Shown in pieces: positions 41,865 to 51,805 of a DNA stretch of 64,000 nt. The position numbers and the translations under genes are program-made. The stretch's first letter is position 1; the number at the start of each line of letters is the position of its first letter. This DNA comes from Paucibacter sp. PLA-PC-4 (GTDB taxonomy: Bacteria > Pseudomonadota > Gammaproteobacteria > Burkholderiales > Burkholderiaceae_C). The stretch is from NCBI RefSeq assembly GCF_026241155.1, contig NZ_JAPFGP010000009.1:62001-126000 (forward strand). Direction: 5' to 3'. The notes under the pieces are model-generated. The model was not told where the DNA came from and made no database searches. It was given only the letters and a program-made list of their open reading frames with translations.

Positions 41865-43957
41865 AGGCACTGCTGTTAGCCTGCGGGCTTGTTCTGACTT
41901 CCTTGAACACCATGGCTCAAGACTCCGACCCCTACCAATGGCTTGAAGAGGTGCAGGGCGAGCGCGCACTGGCCTGGGTGCGCGAGCGCAACACCCAGAG
42001 CCTGAAGACACTGCAGGCGCGGCCCGAATACGCCGGCATCCGCCGCGAGCTGCTGGATGTACTGAACGCCAAGGACCGCATTCCCTTCGTCAGCCGCAAG
42101 GGCGAATGGCTCTACAACCTCTGGCAGGACGAGCAGCACAAGCGCGGCCTGTGGCGCCGCACCAGTCTGGCCGAGTACCGCAAGGCCGAGCCTCAGTGGG
42201 AGACCGTTCTGGACCTCGATGCGCTGGGCAAGGCCGAGGGCGAGAGCTGGGTGTTTGCTGGCGCCAGCTGCCTGGCACCTGACTACCGGCGCTGCTTGCT
42301 GTCGCTGTCGCGCGGCGGCGCCGATGCCCATGTGGTGCGCGAGTTCGACCTGGTCGACAAGCGCTTCGTGGTCGGCGGCTTCACGCTGCCCGAGGCGAAG
42401 AGCCAGGTCGAATGGATCGATGCCGATACGATTTTTGTCGGCACCGACTTCGGCCCCGGCTCGCTGACCGACTCTGGATACGTTCGCATCATCAAGCGCT
42501 GGCAGCGCGGCATGCCGCTGAGTGAGGCCAAGACCGTGTTCGAAGGCCTGGCCAAGGATGTGGCGGTGTCGGTCAATGTCGACCAGACACCGGGCTATCC
42601 CAGAACCCTATTCACCCGGGCGCTGGATTTCTACAACCAGAGCAGCTTCTTGTTGCAGCGCGAGGACAAGCTGCTCGCACTGGACCTGCCTAGCGATGTG
42701 CAGGAGCAGTTCTGGGGCCCGCGCCTGATCCTGAGCCTGCGTAGCGACTGGACCGTCGGCGGCCAGACCTACCAGGCCGGCGCGCTGCTGGTGACCGATG
42801 CGGCCGCCTATCTGCGCGGCGAACGGCACTTCCAGACCCTGTTCACGCCCACCTCGACGCGCTCGCTGGCCGGCTACAGCCTGACCCGCTCGCACCTGAT
42901 CTTGAACATCTCTGACAAAGTGGCCAGCCGCCTGGAAGAATGGGACTTCTCCGGCGAGCGTCCCAAGCACCGCCCCGTGCAGGCCCCCTTCCCCGGCACG
43001 CTGAGCCTAGCCAGCCTCTACGACAGCGAGCTGCCCGAGGACGAGCTGGGCGACCGCTACCTGCTGAACTACGCCGACTTCTTGACCCCCGACACCCTGT
43101 TCCTGGCCCGAGCGGGCACCGACGCGCGCGAGGCGCTAAAGAGCCGCGAACCCAAGTTCGTGGCCGAGGGCATGCGTGCCGAGCAGTTCTTCGCCAAGAG
43201 CCGTGACGGCACTGAAGTGCCCTATTTCGTGGTCTGGCCGGCCGGCGCCCGAGCCGATGGCAAGAACCCGACCTTGCTCTACGGCTATGGCGGCTTCGAG
43301 GTCGCGATGCAGCCGTGGTACTCGGGCGGTTTCGGCCGCGCCTGGTACGGCAAGGGCGGCGTGCTGGTGCTGGCCAATATCCGCGGCGGCGGTGAGTTCG
43401 GCCCAACCTGGCACCAGGCCGCAACCAAGGCCAACAAGCAGCGCAGCTACGACGATTTCATCGCGGTGGCCGAGGACCTGATCGCGCGCAAGATCAGCAG
43501 CCCGCGCCATCTGGGCATCATGGGCGGCAGCAATGGCGGGCTGCTGGTCGGCGCCACTTTCGTGCAGCGCCCCGAGTTGTTCAATGCGGTGGTCTGCCAG
43601 GTGCCGCTGCTAGACATGCGCCGCTACCACACGCTGCTGGCCGGCGCCTCTTGGATGGCCGAGTACGGCAATCCGGACGACGCGGCCGAATGGGCCTACA
43701 TCTCAAAGTACAGCCCGTACCACAACGTCAAGCCGGACGGCAAGTATCCCAAGGTGCTGTTCACCACCTCGACCCGCGACGACCGCGTCCACCCAGGCCA
43801 TGCCCGAAAGATGGCAGCGCTGATGCAGGCCCAGGGCCATGACGTGCTGTACTACGAGAACATCGAGGGCGGCCACGGCGGGGCTGCCGACAACGAGCAG
43901 CGCGCCACCTTGCAGGCGCTGGAATACAGCTATCTGTGGCAGCAACTGGGACGTTGA
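41861..43957 (+). CDS. prolyl oligopeptidase family serine peptidase (S9A)
   Basis: 698 residues with a signal peptide (MKALLLACGLVLTSLNTMAQ), so probably periplasmic. An N-terminal beta-propeller region is followed by an alpha/beta hydrolase domain: nucleophile in MGGSNGGLLVG, Asp in STRDDRVHPGHARKM and His in IEGGHGGAADNEQR. The family cuts short peptides after proline. It overlaps yaeQ at its start and the GNAT-DUF924 gene at its stop (TGATG). Confidence 0.95.
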   Translation: MKALLLACGLVLTSLNTMAQDSDPYQWLEEVQGERALAWVRERNTQSLKTLQARPEYAGIRRELLDVLNAKDRIPFVSRKGEWLYNLWQDEQHKRGLWRRTSLAEYRKAEPQWETVLDLDALGKAEGESWVFAGASCLAPDYRRCLLSLSRGGADAHVVREFDLVDKRFVVGGFTLPEAKSQVEWIDADTIFVGTDFGPGSLTDSGYVRIIKRWQRGMPLSEAKTVFEGLAKDVAVSVNVDQTPGYPRTLFTRALDFYNQSSFLLQREDKLLALDLPSDVQEQFWGPRLILSLRSDWTVGGQTYQAGALLVTDAAAYLRGERHFQTLFTPTSTRSLAGYSLTRSHLILNISDKVASRLEEWDFSGERPKHRPVQAPFPGTLSLASLYDSELPEDELGDRYLLNYADFLTPDTLFLARAGTDAREALKSREPKFVAEGMRAEQFFAKSRDGTEVPYFVVWPAGARADGKNPTLLYGYGGFEVAMQPWYSGGFGRAWYGKGGVLVLANIRGGGEFGPTWHQAATKANKQRSYDDFIAVAEDLIARKISSPRHLGIMGGSNGGLLVGATFVQRPELFNAVVCQVPLLDMRRYHTLLAGASWMAEYGNPDDAAEWAYISKYSPYHNVKPDGKYPKVLFTTSTRDDRVHPGHARKMAALMQAQGHDVLYYENIEGGHGGAADNEQRATLQALEYSYLWQQLGR

Positions 43958-44811
43958 TGAGCATGCTGGATATTCGCCACGACGAGCACGCCCAGCGCTT
44001 CGAAGCCCGGGTCGACGGGCTGATCTGCGAAATCGACTATCTGCGAGAGGGTGAGCAACTGATCATCACCCACACCGGAACCGATCCAGCGCTGCGCGGT
44101 CGTGGCTTGGCCGCACAGATGGTCGAGCGGGTGTTGGCGTGGCTGGCGCCGCAAGGGGTGCAACTGGTGCCGGCCTGCAGCTATGTGCAGACCTATTTGG
44201 CCCGGCATTCGCATTGGCAACGGTTGTGCGAGCCGGCCGCCGTGCAGGCGGTATTGAACTTTTGGTTCGGTCCGCTCGGTTCGACCGAGGATGGCCAGGT
44301 CCGCAGCGTATGGTTCCAAAAGAACGAAGCATTCGATGCCGAGATCGCTGCCCGCTTCGGCGCGACGCTGCAGTCGGCCCAGCATGACGGGCTGCGCACC
44401 TGGCAGGCGACACCACTGGGCCGGTTGGCCCGGATCGTTGTGCTGGACCAGTTCAGCCGCAACGCCTTTCGGGGCCAGGCCGCCGCTTTTGCCGGCGATG
44501 CGCTAGCACTGCAGCAGGCTCTGGACCTGCTGGACAGCAAGGCCTATGCCGGCCTGAGCAGCCTGCAGCGCTGGTTCGTGCTGATGCCACTGGAGCACGC
44601 CGAAGACCTAGCGCTGCAGCATCGCTGTGTGCAAGAGTTCGAGTCCTTGGCAGCCAGCGATCCGCGGCTTGCCAGCCCGCTGGACTATGCGAGGCGCCAT
44701 CTCGACGTCATCGCCCGCTTCGGCCGCTTTCCGCATCGCAATGCGGTGCTGGGCCGCACCAGCACCGCCGCCGAGCAAGACTATCTGGCCCAGCCTGGCG
44801 CCGGCTTCTGA
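43957..44811 (+). CDS. GNAT (YidJ-type) acetyltransferase domain fused to DUF924
   Basis: 284 residues in two parts. About 1-92 is a short GNAT-like domain of the YidJ/Gcn5-minimal type (FEARVDGLICEIDYLREGEQLIITHTGTDPALRGRGLAAQMVERVL, ending LVPACSYVQTYLARH). About 100-284 is a complete DUF924 domain (VLNFWFGPLG, VRSVWFQKNEAFDAEI, VLDQFSRNAFRG, WFVLMPLEHAEDLALQ, RFGRFPHRN). The two usually occur as separate genes. DUF924 has a TPR-like helical fold. No function is known for the fusion. It is co-transcribed with yaeQ and the peptidase. Confidence 0.88.
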   Translation: MSMLDIRHDEHAQRFEARVDGLICEIDYLREGEQLIITHTGTDPALRGRGLAAQMVERVLAWLAPQGVQLVPACSYVQTYLARHSHWQRLCEPAAVQAVLNFWFGPLGSTEDGQVRSVWFQKNEAFDAEIAARFGATLQSAQHDGLRTWQATPLGRLARIVVLDQFSRNAFRGQAAAFAGDALALQQALDLLDSKAYAGLSSLQRWFVLMPLEHAEDLALQHRCVQEFESLAASDPRLASPLDYARRHLDVIARFGRFPHRNAVLGRTSTAAEQDYLAQPGAGF

Positions 44812-44817
44812 ACCGAT

Positions 44818-46521
44818 TCAGCGCCGCTCCTGCTCCTGCAGCAGCCGCCACATCACCTTGCCCGAGCCGGACTTGGGCAGGCTGGCGACGAACTCGACAA
44901 GGCGCGGCGCCTTGTAAGGGGCCATATGTTCGCGCGCCCAGCCGATAAGGTCTTCGGCCGTGGTGGCCTCGGCCCCGGCGCGCAGCACCACTACGGCCTT
45001 GACGGTCTCCCCGCGGTAGGTGTCACGGGCCGCGATGATGCAAGCTTCCTGCACGGCAGGATGCTTGTAGAGCAGCATCTCAACCTCAGAAGGCCAGACC
45101 TTGTAGCCGCTGGCATTGATCATCCGCTTGAGCCGGTCGGTGATGAAGAAATACCCCTCCTCGTCCATGCGGCCAAGATCGCCGGTGCGAAAAAAACGCT
45201 TTCCGTCGATCTCGACAAAGGCCGCCGCCGTCGCCTCGGGCTGGCGCCAGTAGCCCTTGAACACCATAGGCCCGTGACTGATGATCTCGCCGACCTCGCC
45301 GAGCGGCATCTCCTGCAAGGTCACCGGATCCACCACTCGCGAGTCGACGCCGAAGATCGGAATGCCCAGGCATTGCAGCTTGGCCCGCTCTGGCGGGTTG
45401 GCATGGGTTGGCGCGGCGGTCTCTGTCAGGCCGTAGCCTTCAGCAAAGGTCAGACCGAACTCAGCGCGTAACCGCTCGGCGACTGCCTGTGGCATCGCAG
45501 CCCCACCGCCGCTCAGATAGATCAGGCTGCCCAGGTCAAAGCTCTGGTAATTGGGGCTGCCGAAAAGATCGATGATCATGGTCGGGATGCAGGTCCAGTG
45601 CGTGACTTTGTGGCGCGAGATCAGGCGCCCTGCCAGCTCACGGTCCCAGCGCGGCATGATCACCAGGCTCATTCCCTGATAGATTGGACCCAGCACGCCG
45701 TACAGCAAGCCGGTGATGTGGAACATCGGCACCACAGCCAGCCCCACTGACTCGGGCGAGGCATAGCCCCAGAGTCCACCGCCACAGGCATTGGCCATCA
45801 ACGTGCCGTTGCTGTGCATGCAGCCCTTAGGCAGGCCGGTCGTGCCCGAGGTATAGGGCAGCAGGGCTAGATCGTCGGGGCCGACGCTGTGCGGCCCCGG
45901 CACCAGGCCGGCCTCCAGCGCCTCAGTCCAGCGTGAGGCACCGGCAGGCAGGGTCGGGTCGGCCATCAGCCACTGCTGCAGGGCTGGGGCCAGCGCCAAC
46001 TCGGCGTCAACACCCGCATCGGGCAGCGCCTGGGCATAGCGGGTCACCAGCAAAGCCTTCAGGCGCCGGTCAGGCGGCAAGGCGGCATTGGCCGCATCAA
46101 CCACGGCGGCCAGGTCAGCGCTGCAGATCACGACTCGGGTTTCCGGGTCACTGATGTAATGGCTGAACTCCTCAGCCCGGTTCATCGGATTGACCGGCAC
46201 AACCACCGCATCGGCGCGGTTGATCGCGTAGAAGGCGATCAAGAACTGCGGGCAGTTCTGCATGAACAGCGCGACGCGGTCACCCTTGCCTACACCCTGG
46301 GCCTGCAACCAGCCAGCCAGCGCCTCGGCCTGGCGCCTGAGCTCGGCATAAGTCATAGAACGACCGCAAAAAAGGGTGGCGGCCTTGTCGGGGTAGCGGG
46401 TGGCCGCCACCTCCAAATTGAACCAGAGCGAGGTCCGCGGAATCTCCAGCAGGCGGGGCAGGCGCCGGGGCCATGACACATGCTGGCGGGTGTGGGGCAC
46501 GGGCGGATCGGCGGCTGTCAT
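44818..46521 (-). CDS. AMP-dependent fatty acyl-CoA ligase
   Basis: 567 residues of the acyl-adenylate-forming superfamily. AMP-binding loop PYTSGTTGLPKGCMHS (about 205-220), A5 motif EGYGLTETAAPTHANP, A7 RTGDLGRMDEEGYFFITDR and A10 Lys in LPKSGSGKVMWR are all present. It activates a carboxylic acid, most likely a medium or long fatty acid, to its CoA thioester. Two acyl-CoA dehydrogenases lie 9 kb away but not in the same operon. Monocistronic. Confidence 0.92.
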   Translation of the reverse strand: MTAADPPVPHTRQHVSWPRRLPRLLEIPRTSLWFNLEVAATRYPDKAATLFCGRSMTYAELRRQAEALAGWLQAQGVGKGDRVALFMQNCPQFLIAFYAINRADAVVVPVNPMNRAEEFSHYISDPETRVVICSADLAAVVDAANAALPPDRRLKALLVTRYAQALPDAGVDAELALAPALQQWLMADPTLPAGASRWTEALEAGLVPGPHSVGPDDLALLPYTSGTTGLPKGCMHSNGTLMANACGGGLWGYASPESVGLAVVPMFHITGLLYGVLGPIYQGMSLVIMPRWDRELAGRLISRHKVTHWTCIPTMIIDLFGSPNYQSFDLGSLIYLSGGGAAMPQAVAERLRAEFGLTFAEGYGLTETAAPTHANPPERAKLQCLGIPIFGVDSRVVDPVTLQEMPLGEVGEIISHGPMVFKGYWRQPEATAAAFVEIDGKRFFRTGDLGRMDEEGYFFITDRLKRMINASGYKVWPSEVEMLLYKHPAVQEACIIAARDTYRGETVKAVVVLRAGAEATTAEDLIGWAREHMAPYKAPRLVEFVASLPKSGSGKVMWRLLQEQERR

Positions 46522-46740
46522 CGCAAAGTCTCCATCGGCGGGTCGACCGCATCATGTCGCGCCTGAGCCGCCGGGCTTGTCACCGCAGCGACAAGCGCCG
46601 CCGCTGATGTTCGGCACATCTACTCGCGGGGGTTTAAACCGGAGCGGCCACCGCGCATCAATAGAATGCAGGACAACGCAATTGAAGCGCAACAGCAATG
46701 GCCCGGCCTCGAACGGGCGCCGAATCAGCACTGGAGTGCC

Positions 46741-47250
46741 ATGTTTTGCCCGATCTCCTTGAGCCGCCGCGACTGGCTGTGTAGCGCCGCCGCTACTGCG
46801 TTCGCCGGTTCCGCCCGGTCCAACACCGAGGACAAGGTGCTGCTGAGCATCGGGGGCAAGCTCGGCCGCCCCGACCGGGACGGGCGTGCCCTGTTCGACA
46901 TGAAACGGCTGCAGGGTTTTACGCAGCACAACCTGACGCAGAAGACGCCCTGGTACCCCGGCCCGCGCAAGTTCAGCGGCCCGCTGCTGCGCGAGGTCCT
47001 GGCCGCCGCCGGGGCCCAGGGCCACAGCATCGAGGCCGTCGCCATCAATGACTACAAGGTGACCATCCCGATGGAAGATGTCAAGCAGCATGATGTGATG
47101 CTAGCGCTGCAAATGGACGACCGGCCGATGCCGCTTCGCGACAAGGGCCCGCTGTTCATCATCTACCCCTTCGACAGCGATCCCCGCTTGCGCACGAGCA
47201 TCTACTACGCCCGCTGCGCATGGCAGCTCAAGGCGCTGGAAATCCGTTGA
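46741..47250 (+). CDS. periplasmic molybdopterin-fold protein, probably cofactor-free
   Basis: 169 residues. An N-terminal Tat-like signal (SLSRRDWLCSAAATAFAGSA) is followed by a single sulfite-oxidase-type molybdopterin-binding fold: FSGPLLREVLAAAGAQ, VAINDYKVTIPMEDV, DDRPMPLRDKGPLFIIYPFD. The Cys that ligates Mo in true enzymes, expected just before the PWYPGPRKFSG segment, is absent (NLTQKTPW). It is therefore unlikely to be an oxidoreductase. The stop overlaps the following kinase gene, which suggests it is the periplasmic sensor partner of that kinase. Confidence 0.75.
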   Translation: MFCPISLSRRDWLCSAAATAFAGSARSNTEDKVLLSIGGKLGRPDRDGRALFDMKRLQGFTQHNLTQKTPWYPGPRKFSGPLLREVLAAAGAQGHSIEAVAINDYKVTIPMEDVKQHDVMLALQMDDRPMPLRDKGPLFIIYPFDSDPRLRTSIYYARCAWQLKALEIR

Positions 47251-49442
47251 GCGCAGCCGCGACCATCCCAAGCAGGCAGCGCCGGCTGCGTCTGCTGCTG
47301 GCCTCGATGGGCGTGCTGCTGGTGATGGCCTTCGGCGCCGTCGGCGTGCTGCAGTCGCGCCAGTTCGAGCTCCTCAACACCACCAGCCGCTACCAGGGCG
47401 ACTATCTGGTCTGGAGCCTGTTCCAGTTCGAAGTCGAGTACCTCAAGCTGCGCCTGGCGCTGGCCCAGGCGCGACAGGACCGCAGCCCGGAGGCGGCCGA
47501 GCAGGCGGTGCAGCGCTACGAGATCTTCGTCAGCCGACTCAGCCTGATCGAGGGCGAGTACGCGGCCAAGGTGCTGAGCGCCAGCCCCGACTATCAGCGC
47601 ACCTTGGACCGCACCAAGGCATTTGTGCAATGGGCCGACGCGCAGCCGCTGAACACGGCGCTGATCCAGCAGCAATCGCAGACCATGGAGGCCCTGCTTG
47701 ACCGCATGGACGGCCTGGCCGATGCGATTCGCGAGCTGTCGCTGACGGCTTCTCACCATGTGGCCAACCAGGTCAGCGGCCGCCATGAGCTGGTGCGCTC
47801 GCAGAGCAGCCTGAGTCTGTGGCTGACCGCGCTGCAATGCCTGCTGTCGCTGGGTGTGGCCTTGATCGTGATCCGCCAGTTTCGCAGTCTGGACCGCCAT
47901 GGTCGCGAGCAGGAGGCGCTGGCCGAAACCCTGCGCCAGGCTCGCCAGGAGGCCGAGGCCGGCAGCCGCGCCAAGAGCATCTTCCTGGCCAATATGAGCC
48001 ATGAGCTGCGAACACCCATGCACGGGCTGCTCGGCATGCTGAGCCTGCTGCAGGAGGGTCAGTTGCAGCCCACCCAGCGCGAGCAATTGCTGGCCGCCCA
48101 TGAATCGGCTCGTCATCTGCTAGCCATCCTCAACGACGTGCTTGATGTCTCAAAAATGGAGGCGGGTGGCATCACGATACAGCCCGAGCCGATGCAGCCG
48201 GCCCGCCTGGTGCAGGAGCTGGAGGATCTGCTGTGGCCGCAGGCCAGCGCCAAGGGGCTCGACCTCAGCCTGCGCCTTGATACCGAGGTACCGGCCTGGG
48301 TCAGCGCCGACCCAACGCGGCTGCGCCAGATCCTTTTGAACCTGCTCAGCAACGCAATCAAGTTCTCCGAGCGGGGCCGTGTGGGTCTGCGCGTGAGCAG
48401 CGCAGCCGAGGCCCTGGTCTTCGAGGTGAGCGATACCGGCCTGGGCATGGATGCGGCCACCCAGGCCAAGCTGTTCCAGCGCTTCAGCCAGGGCGATCAG
48501 ACGCGCTCGCGCCGATTCGGTGGCACTGGCCTCGGCCTGGAGATCTCGCGCAATCTGGCCCGAGCCATGGGCGGCGATATCGAGGTGCGCAGCGAACCCG
48601 GCCGCGGATCGGTGTTCACGGCCAAGCTGCCGCTGGCACCCTGCCCAGCAGCCGCAGAGCCCCCCACCCCCCCCTCGCCCCCCACGGCCGCCATTGGCGC
48701 GCCGTCACGGCGGTTGCAGATCCTAGTCGCTGAGGATCATCTGACCAACCGCAACTTCCTCGAAGCGGTGCTGGAGCGACTGGGGCATACGGCGGTGTTC
48801 TGCGAGAACGGCTTCGATGCGCTGCAACAACTCAAGGCCACCGACTTCGATCTGGTGCTGATGGACCTACACATGCCGATGATGGACGGCTACCAGGCCG
48901 CTCAGGCGATGCGCGAGCTGCCCGGGCCGAAATCGCGCACCCGCATCATCGCGCTGTCGGCCGACGCCTTCGAGGAGTCGCGCGAGCGCGCGTTACAGGC
49001 AGGCATGGATGACTTCCTGGCCAAGCCGGTCGGCATTGCAAGGCTGGCCGCCCTGCTCGACGAGCAGGCGCGAACGCTGCCGCCGGCGGTGACTGACAGC
49101 GGCTTTGACGACAGCGTCTTGCAGGAGCTGCGCCGCAGCCTGCCGCCCGACAAGATCGCGCCGCTCTACCAGACTTTTGTGCGCGGAGTCCCTGCCAGCC
49201 GGCAGCGCTTGGAGGCCGCCGCCGAAGGCAAGGACGCCGGCATGCTGCGCGCCGAGGCCCATGCCTTAAAGGGTGCCAGCGCTAGCCTGGGCCTGACCCG
49301 CGTGACCGGCGCCGCGCGCGAGTTGGAGCTGCTGGCCAAGTCGGAAAGTACCGACGCATCGGCCTTGCAGATGGCGATTCAGGCCCTGTTGAGCGCCTTG
49401 CAACACAGCGCCGAGCTGTGTGCCCGACGCGGCCTGGGCTGA
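47220..49442 (+). CDS. hybrid sensor histidine kinase with receiver and Hpt domains
   Basis: Up to 740 residues. Two membrane helices (about 24-45 and 195-218) flank a helical periplasmic sensor of about 150 residues. Then HisKA FLANMSHELRTPMHG, HATPase with NLLSNAIKFSERG and FGGTGLGLEIS, a receiver (VAEDHLTNRNF; phosphoacceptor in LVLMDLHMPMMDGY) and a C-terminal Hpt domain (AEAHALKGASASLG). A full phosphorelay but no output domain, so it must pass phosphate to another regulator. The ATG at 47220 overlaps the previous gene by 31 bases; a TTG at 47247 overlapping its stop is the alternative. Confidence 0.9.
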   Translation: MAAQGAGNPLSAAATIPSRQRRLRLLLASMGVLLVMAFGAVGVLQSRQFELLNTTSRYQGDYLVWSLFQFEVEYLKLRLALAQARQDRSPEAAEQAVQRYEIFVSRLSLIEGEYAAKVLSASPDYQRTLDRTKAFVQWADAQPLNTALIQQQSQTMEALLDRMDGLADAIRELSLTASHHVANQVSGRHELVRSQSSLSLWLTALQCLLSLGVALIVIRQFRSLDRHGREQEALAETLRQARQEAEAGSRAKSIFLANMSHELRTPMHGLLGMLSLLQEGQLQPTQREQLLAAHESARHLLAILNDVLDVSKMEAGGITIQPEPMQPARLVQELEDLLWPQASAKGLDLSLRLDTEVPAWVSADPTRLRQILLNLLSNAIKFSERGRVGLRVSSAAEALVFEVSDTGLGMDAATQAKLFQRFSQGDQTRSRRFGGTGLGLEISRNLARAMGGDIEVRSEPGRGSVFTAKLPLAPCPAAAEPPTPPSPPTAAIGAPSRRLQILVAEDHLTNRNFLEAVLERLGHTAVFCENGFDALQQLKATDFDLVLMDLHMPMMDGYQAAQAMRELPGPKSRTRIIALSADAFEESRERALQAGMDDFLAKPVGIARLAALLDEQARTLPPAVTDSGFDDSVLQELRRSLPPDKIAPLYQTFVRGVPASRQRLEAAAEGKDAGMLRAEAHALKGASASLGLTRVTGAARELELLAKSESTDASALQMAIQALLSALQHSAELCARRGLG

Positions 49443-49443
49443 A

Positions 49444-50520
49444 TCAAAGCAAGATGGGCTCCGGCTCCAGCCGGATGCCGAAGCGGCCGTAGACGCTCTC
49501 CTGGATCGCGCGTGCCAGCGTCACGACCTCCGCGCCGCGCGCCTGGCCGCGGTTGACCAGCACCAGAGCTTGGCGTTCGTAGACCGCCGCGTCGCCGACC
49601 GACTTGCCCTTCCAGCCGCAGGCATCGATCAGCCAGCCCGCCGCCAGCTTTACCGTGCCGTCGGGCATCGGGTAATGGACGATGCCAGGGTCGCGGCCGA
49701 TGATGTCGCGGCACTGTTCTTCGCTGACCACCGGGTTCTTGAAAAAACTGCCGGCATTGCCGATACGGGCCGGGTCGGGCAACTTGGCGCTGCGAATCTC
49801 GCAGACCCAGTCGAAGATTTGGCGGGCGCTGGGCGCGCTGATGCCGGTTTCGGCAATCTTTCGCTGCAGATCCAGGTAGTCGATATGCGGTTGCCAGGGT
49901 TTGGGGCAACGCAGCCTGACCTTGGTGATGACGCTTTTGCCAGCCAGGCCGCCAAAGCCGGTCTGCTTGAATACGCTGTCGCGGTAGCCGAAGCGGCAGA
50001 CCGAGGCCGGCAGATGCACGGCCCGGCCGGTCACCAGATCCACCGCATCAAGGCTGTCGAAGCGGTCCTTCAGCTCGATGCCGTAGGCGCCGATGTTCTG
50101 CACGGGCGCAGCGCCGACCGTGCCGGGGATCAGGGCCAGGTTCTCCAGCCCCGGATAACCCTGCTCGACAGACCAGCGCACCAGCTCATGCCAGGGCACG
50201 CCAGCGCCAGCCTCGATAATCCAGGCATCGTCCCGTTCTTCCAGCAGGCGCAAACCAGGAATCTCGATCTTCAGCACCACGGCCTCGATATCGCGAGTCA
50301 GAACCATATTGCTGCCGCCGCCAAGTACAAACTTGGGCGCACGGCCCAAGCTGGGGTGATCGACCACGCGGCGCACATCTGCTTCCGAGCGGATGCGCAC
50401 CAGTTGGCGGGCCGTAGCCGGCAGGCCGAAGCTGTTGTAGGGCTTCAGATTGACGTCACGCTCCAGCAGCCATGCCGGCGCGGTCGGCCCGTTTGGGGGA
50501 TTTACAGCTTGTTCCTGCAT
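49444..50520 (-). CDS. murB: UDP-N-acetylenolpyruvoylglucosamine reductase
   Basis: 358-residue flavoenzyme of peptidoglycan precursor synthesis; reduces the enolpyruvyl group with NADPH to give UDP-MurNAc. Type I MurB features: [13 protein letters not shown] loop [27 protein letters not shown], catalytic Ser in [11 protein letters not shown] and the terminal Glu in GIRLEPEP. The ATG at 50520 was preferred over an in-frame ATG 14 codons upstream. It is divergent from yajQ across 65 bases. Confidence 0.96.
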   Translation of the reverse strand: MQEQAVNPPNGPTAPAWLLERDVNLKPYNSFGLPATARQLVRIRSEADVRRVVDHPSLGRAPKFVLGGGSNMVLTRDIEAVVLKIEIPGLRLLEERDDAWIIEAGAGVPWHELVRWSVEQGYPGLENLALIPGTVGAAPVQNIGAYGIELKDRFDSLDAVDLVTGRAVHLPASVCRFGYRDSVFKQTGFGGLAGKSVITKVRLRCPKPWQPHIDYLDLQRKIAETGISAPSARQIFDWVCEIRSAKLPDPARIGNAGSFFKNPVVSEEQCRDIIGRDPGIVHYPMPDGTVKLAAGWLIDACGWKGKSVGDAAVYERQALVLVNRGQARGAEVVTLARAIQESVYGRFGIRLEPEPILL

Positions 50521-50585
50521 GGCAGAATTTTCACCGATCGAGAGACCGAACCCGGTCTCCAACCCCCAACAGCAGACAAATAAAC

Positions 50586-51080
50586 ATGCCCAGCTTTGAT
50601 ACCGTCCTAGAACCCGACATGGTCAAGATCAAGAATGGCGTCGACAACAGCGCCAAAGAGATCGCCACCCGATTCGACTTCAAGGGCACTGGTGCGCGCA
50701 TCGAACTCAAGGACAAGGACAAGGAAATCCAGGCCTTTGGCGACAGCGAGTTCCAGCTCGAGCAGATCGAGGCCGTGCTTTACGCCAAACTCACCAAGCA
50801 GGATGTTGTCATCAGCTTCCTCGACAAGGCCGAGAAGATCGAGAAGCTCGGCGGCGATAAGGTCAAGCAGGTCTATAAGATCAAGGACGGCATCGAGTCC
50901 GATCTGGCCAAGAAGATCGTGGCCGCCGTCAAGAAGAGCGCATTGAAGGTGCAAGCATCGATCCAAGGCGACACTGTGCGCATCACCGGCAAGAACCGCG
51001 ACGATCTGCAAGTCGCGATCGCGATGCTGAAAAGAGACATGGCCGACACGCCGCTGTCCTACAACAACTTCCGGGACTGA
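50586..51080 (+). CDS. yajQ: YajQ-family nucleotide-binding protein
   Basis: 164 residues; the family start MPSFDTV and the blocks [37 protein letters not shown] and LSYNNFRD are diagnostic. Some YajQ proteins (Xanthomonas, Pseudomonas, Stenotrophomonas) bind c-di-GMP and act as co-regulators of virulence genes; others bind nucleotides or tRNA. Which applies here cannot be read from the sequence. The protease-like gene starts 6 bases after its stop. Confidence 0.96.
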   Translation: MPSFDTVLEPDMVKIKNGVDNSAKEIATRFDFKGTGARIELKDKDKEIQAFGDSEFQLEQIEAVLYAKLTKQDVVISFLDKAEKIEKLGGDKVKQVYKIKDGIESDLAKKIVAAVKKSALKVQASIQGDTVRITGKNRDDLQVAIAMLKRDMADTPLSYNNFRD

Positions 51081-51085
51081 ACGTC

Positions 51086-51736
51086 GTGCCGCCGCTCTGC
51101 CCCGCCGCACTGTGCGCCCTGCTATTGACGGTCGGCGCGGCCTGGGGCCAGAGCGTGAGCTTCAACGGCAGCCTGGGTGCTCAATCGGCCCTGCTGCTGA
51201 TCGATGGCGAGGCGCGCACTGTGGCGCTGGGTCAGAGCGTGCGCGGTGTCAAGCTGCTGGCGCTCGAGGACGGTCGCGCAACCGTCGAGTTCGGCGGCCG
51301 CCGCCAAGTCCTGGTGCTGGGCGCTTCGCCGGGCCGCATCGGTGACGGCACGGCCGCCGCTGGCGCGGGCCGCAAGATCGTACTTGCCTCTGGGCCCGGT
51401 GGGCATTTCGTGACCCAGGGCAGCATCAACGGCCAGGCCACACAGTTTCTGGTCGATACCGGCGCCACCACTGTCGCGATCGCCCAAATCGAGGCCGAGC
51501 GCATGGGCCTGAAGTTCCGCGAAGGCCGCCGCGTAATGACCCAGACCGCCAACGGTACGGTGCCGGCCCATCTTTTACAGCTCGCATCGGTGCGCGTCGG
51601 CGAGGTCGAGGTGCGCAATGTAGACGCCATCATCTTGCCCGGCAACATGAGCCATGTGCTGCTGGGCAATAGCTTTTTGACGCGCTTTCAGATGCGCAGG
51701 GAGAACGATGTGATGACCTTGGAGCTACGGTATTGA
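51086..51736 (+). CDS. retropepsin-like aspartic protease (clan AA, TIGR02281-like)
   Basis: 216 residues starting at GTG. A signal peptide (PPLCPAALCALLLTVGAAWGQ) precedes a spacer region of about 90 residues and a single retropepsin-like domain from about 105. The active-site triad is in QFLVDTGATTVAIA, and the flap and second half in LASVRVGEVEVRNVDAIILPGNMSHVLLGNSFL. It would act as a homodimer, in the periplasm. Proteins of this type are common in proteobacteria but their targets are unknown. Confidence 0.88.
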   Translation: MPPLCPAALCALLLTVGAAWGQSVSFNGSLGAQSALLLIDGEARTVALGQSVRGVKLLALEDGRATVEFGGRRQVLVLGASPGRIGDGTAAAGAGRKIVLASGPGGHFVTQGSINGQATQFLVDTGATTVAIAQIEAERMGLKFREGRRVMTQTANGTVPAHLLQLASVRVGEVEVRNVDAIILPGNMSHVLLGNSFLTRFQMRRENDVMTLELRY

Positions 51737-51805
51737 GCGTCACACCCCCTTGCCTGCGGGTGGCGGCCAGCCACCAAAGCAGCGCCGGGCTTGTGGGTGG
51801 AACGT

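Noticed and set aside
44818-46521. Fatty-acid degradation cluster joining the acyl-CoA ligase with the two acyl-CoA dehydrogenases
   Set aside because: They are more than 9 kb apart with unrelated genes on both strands between them.
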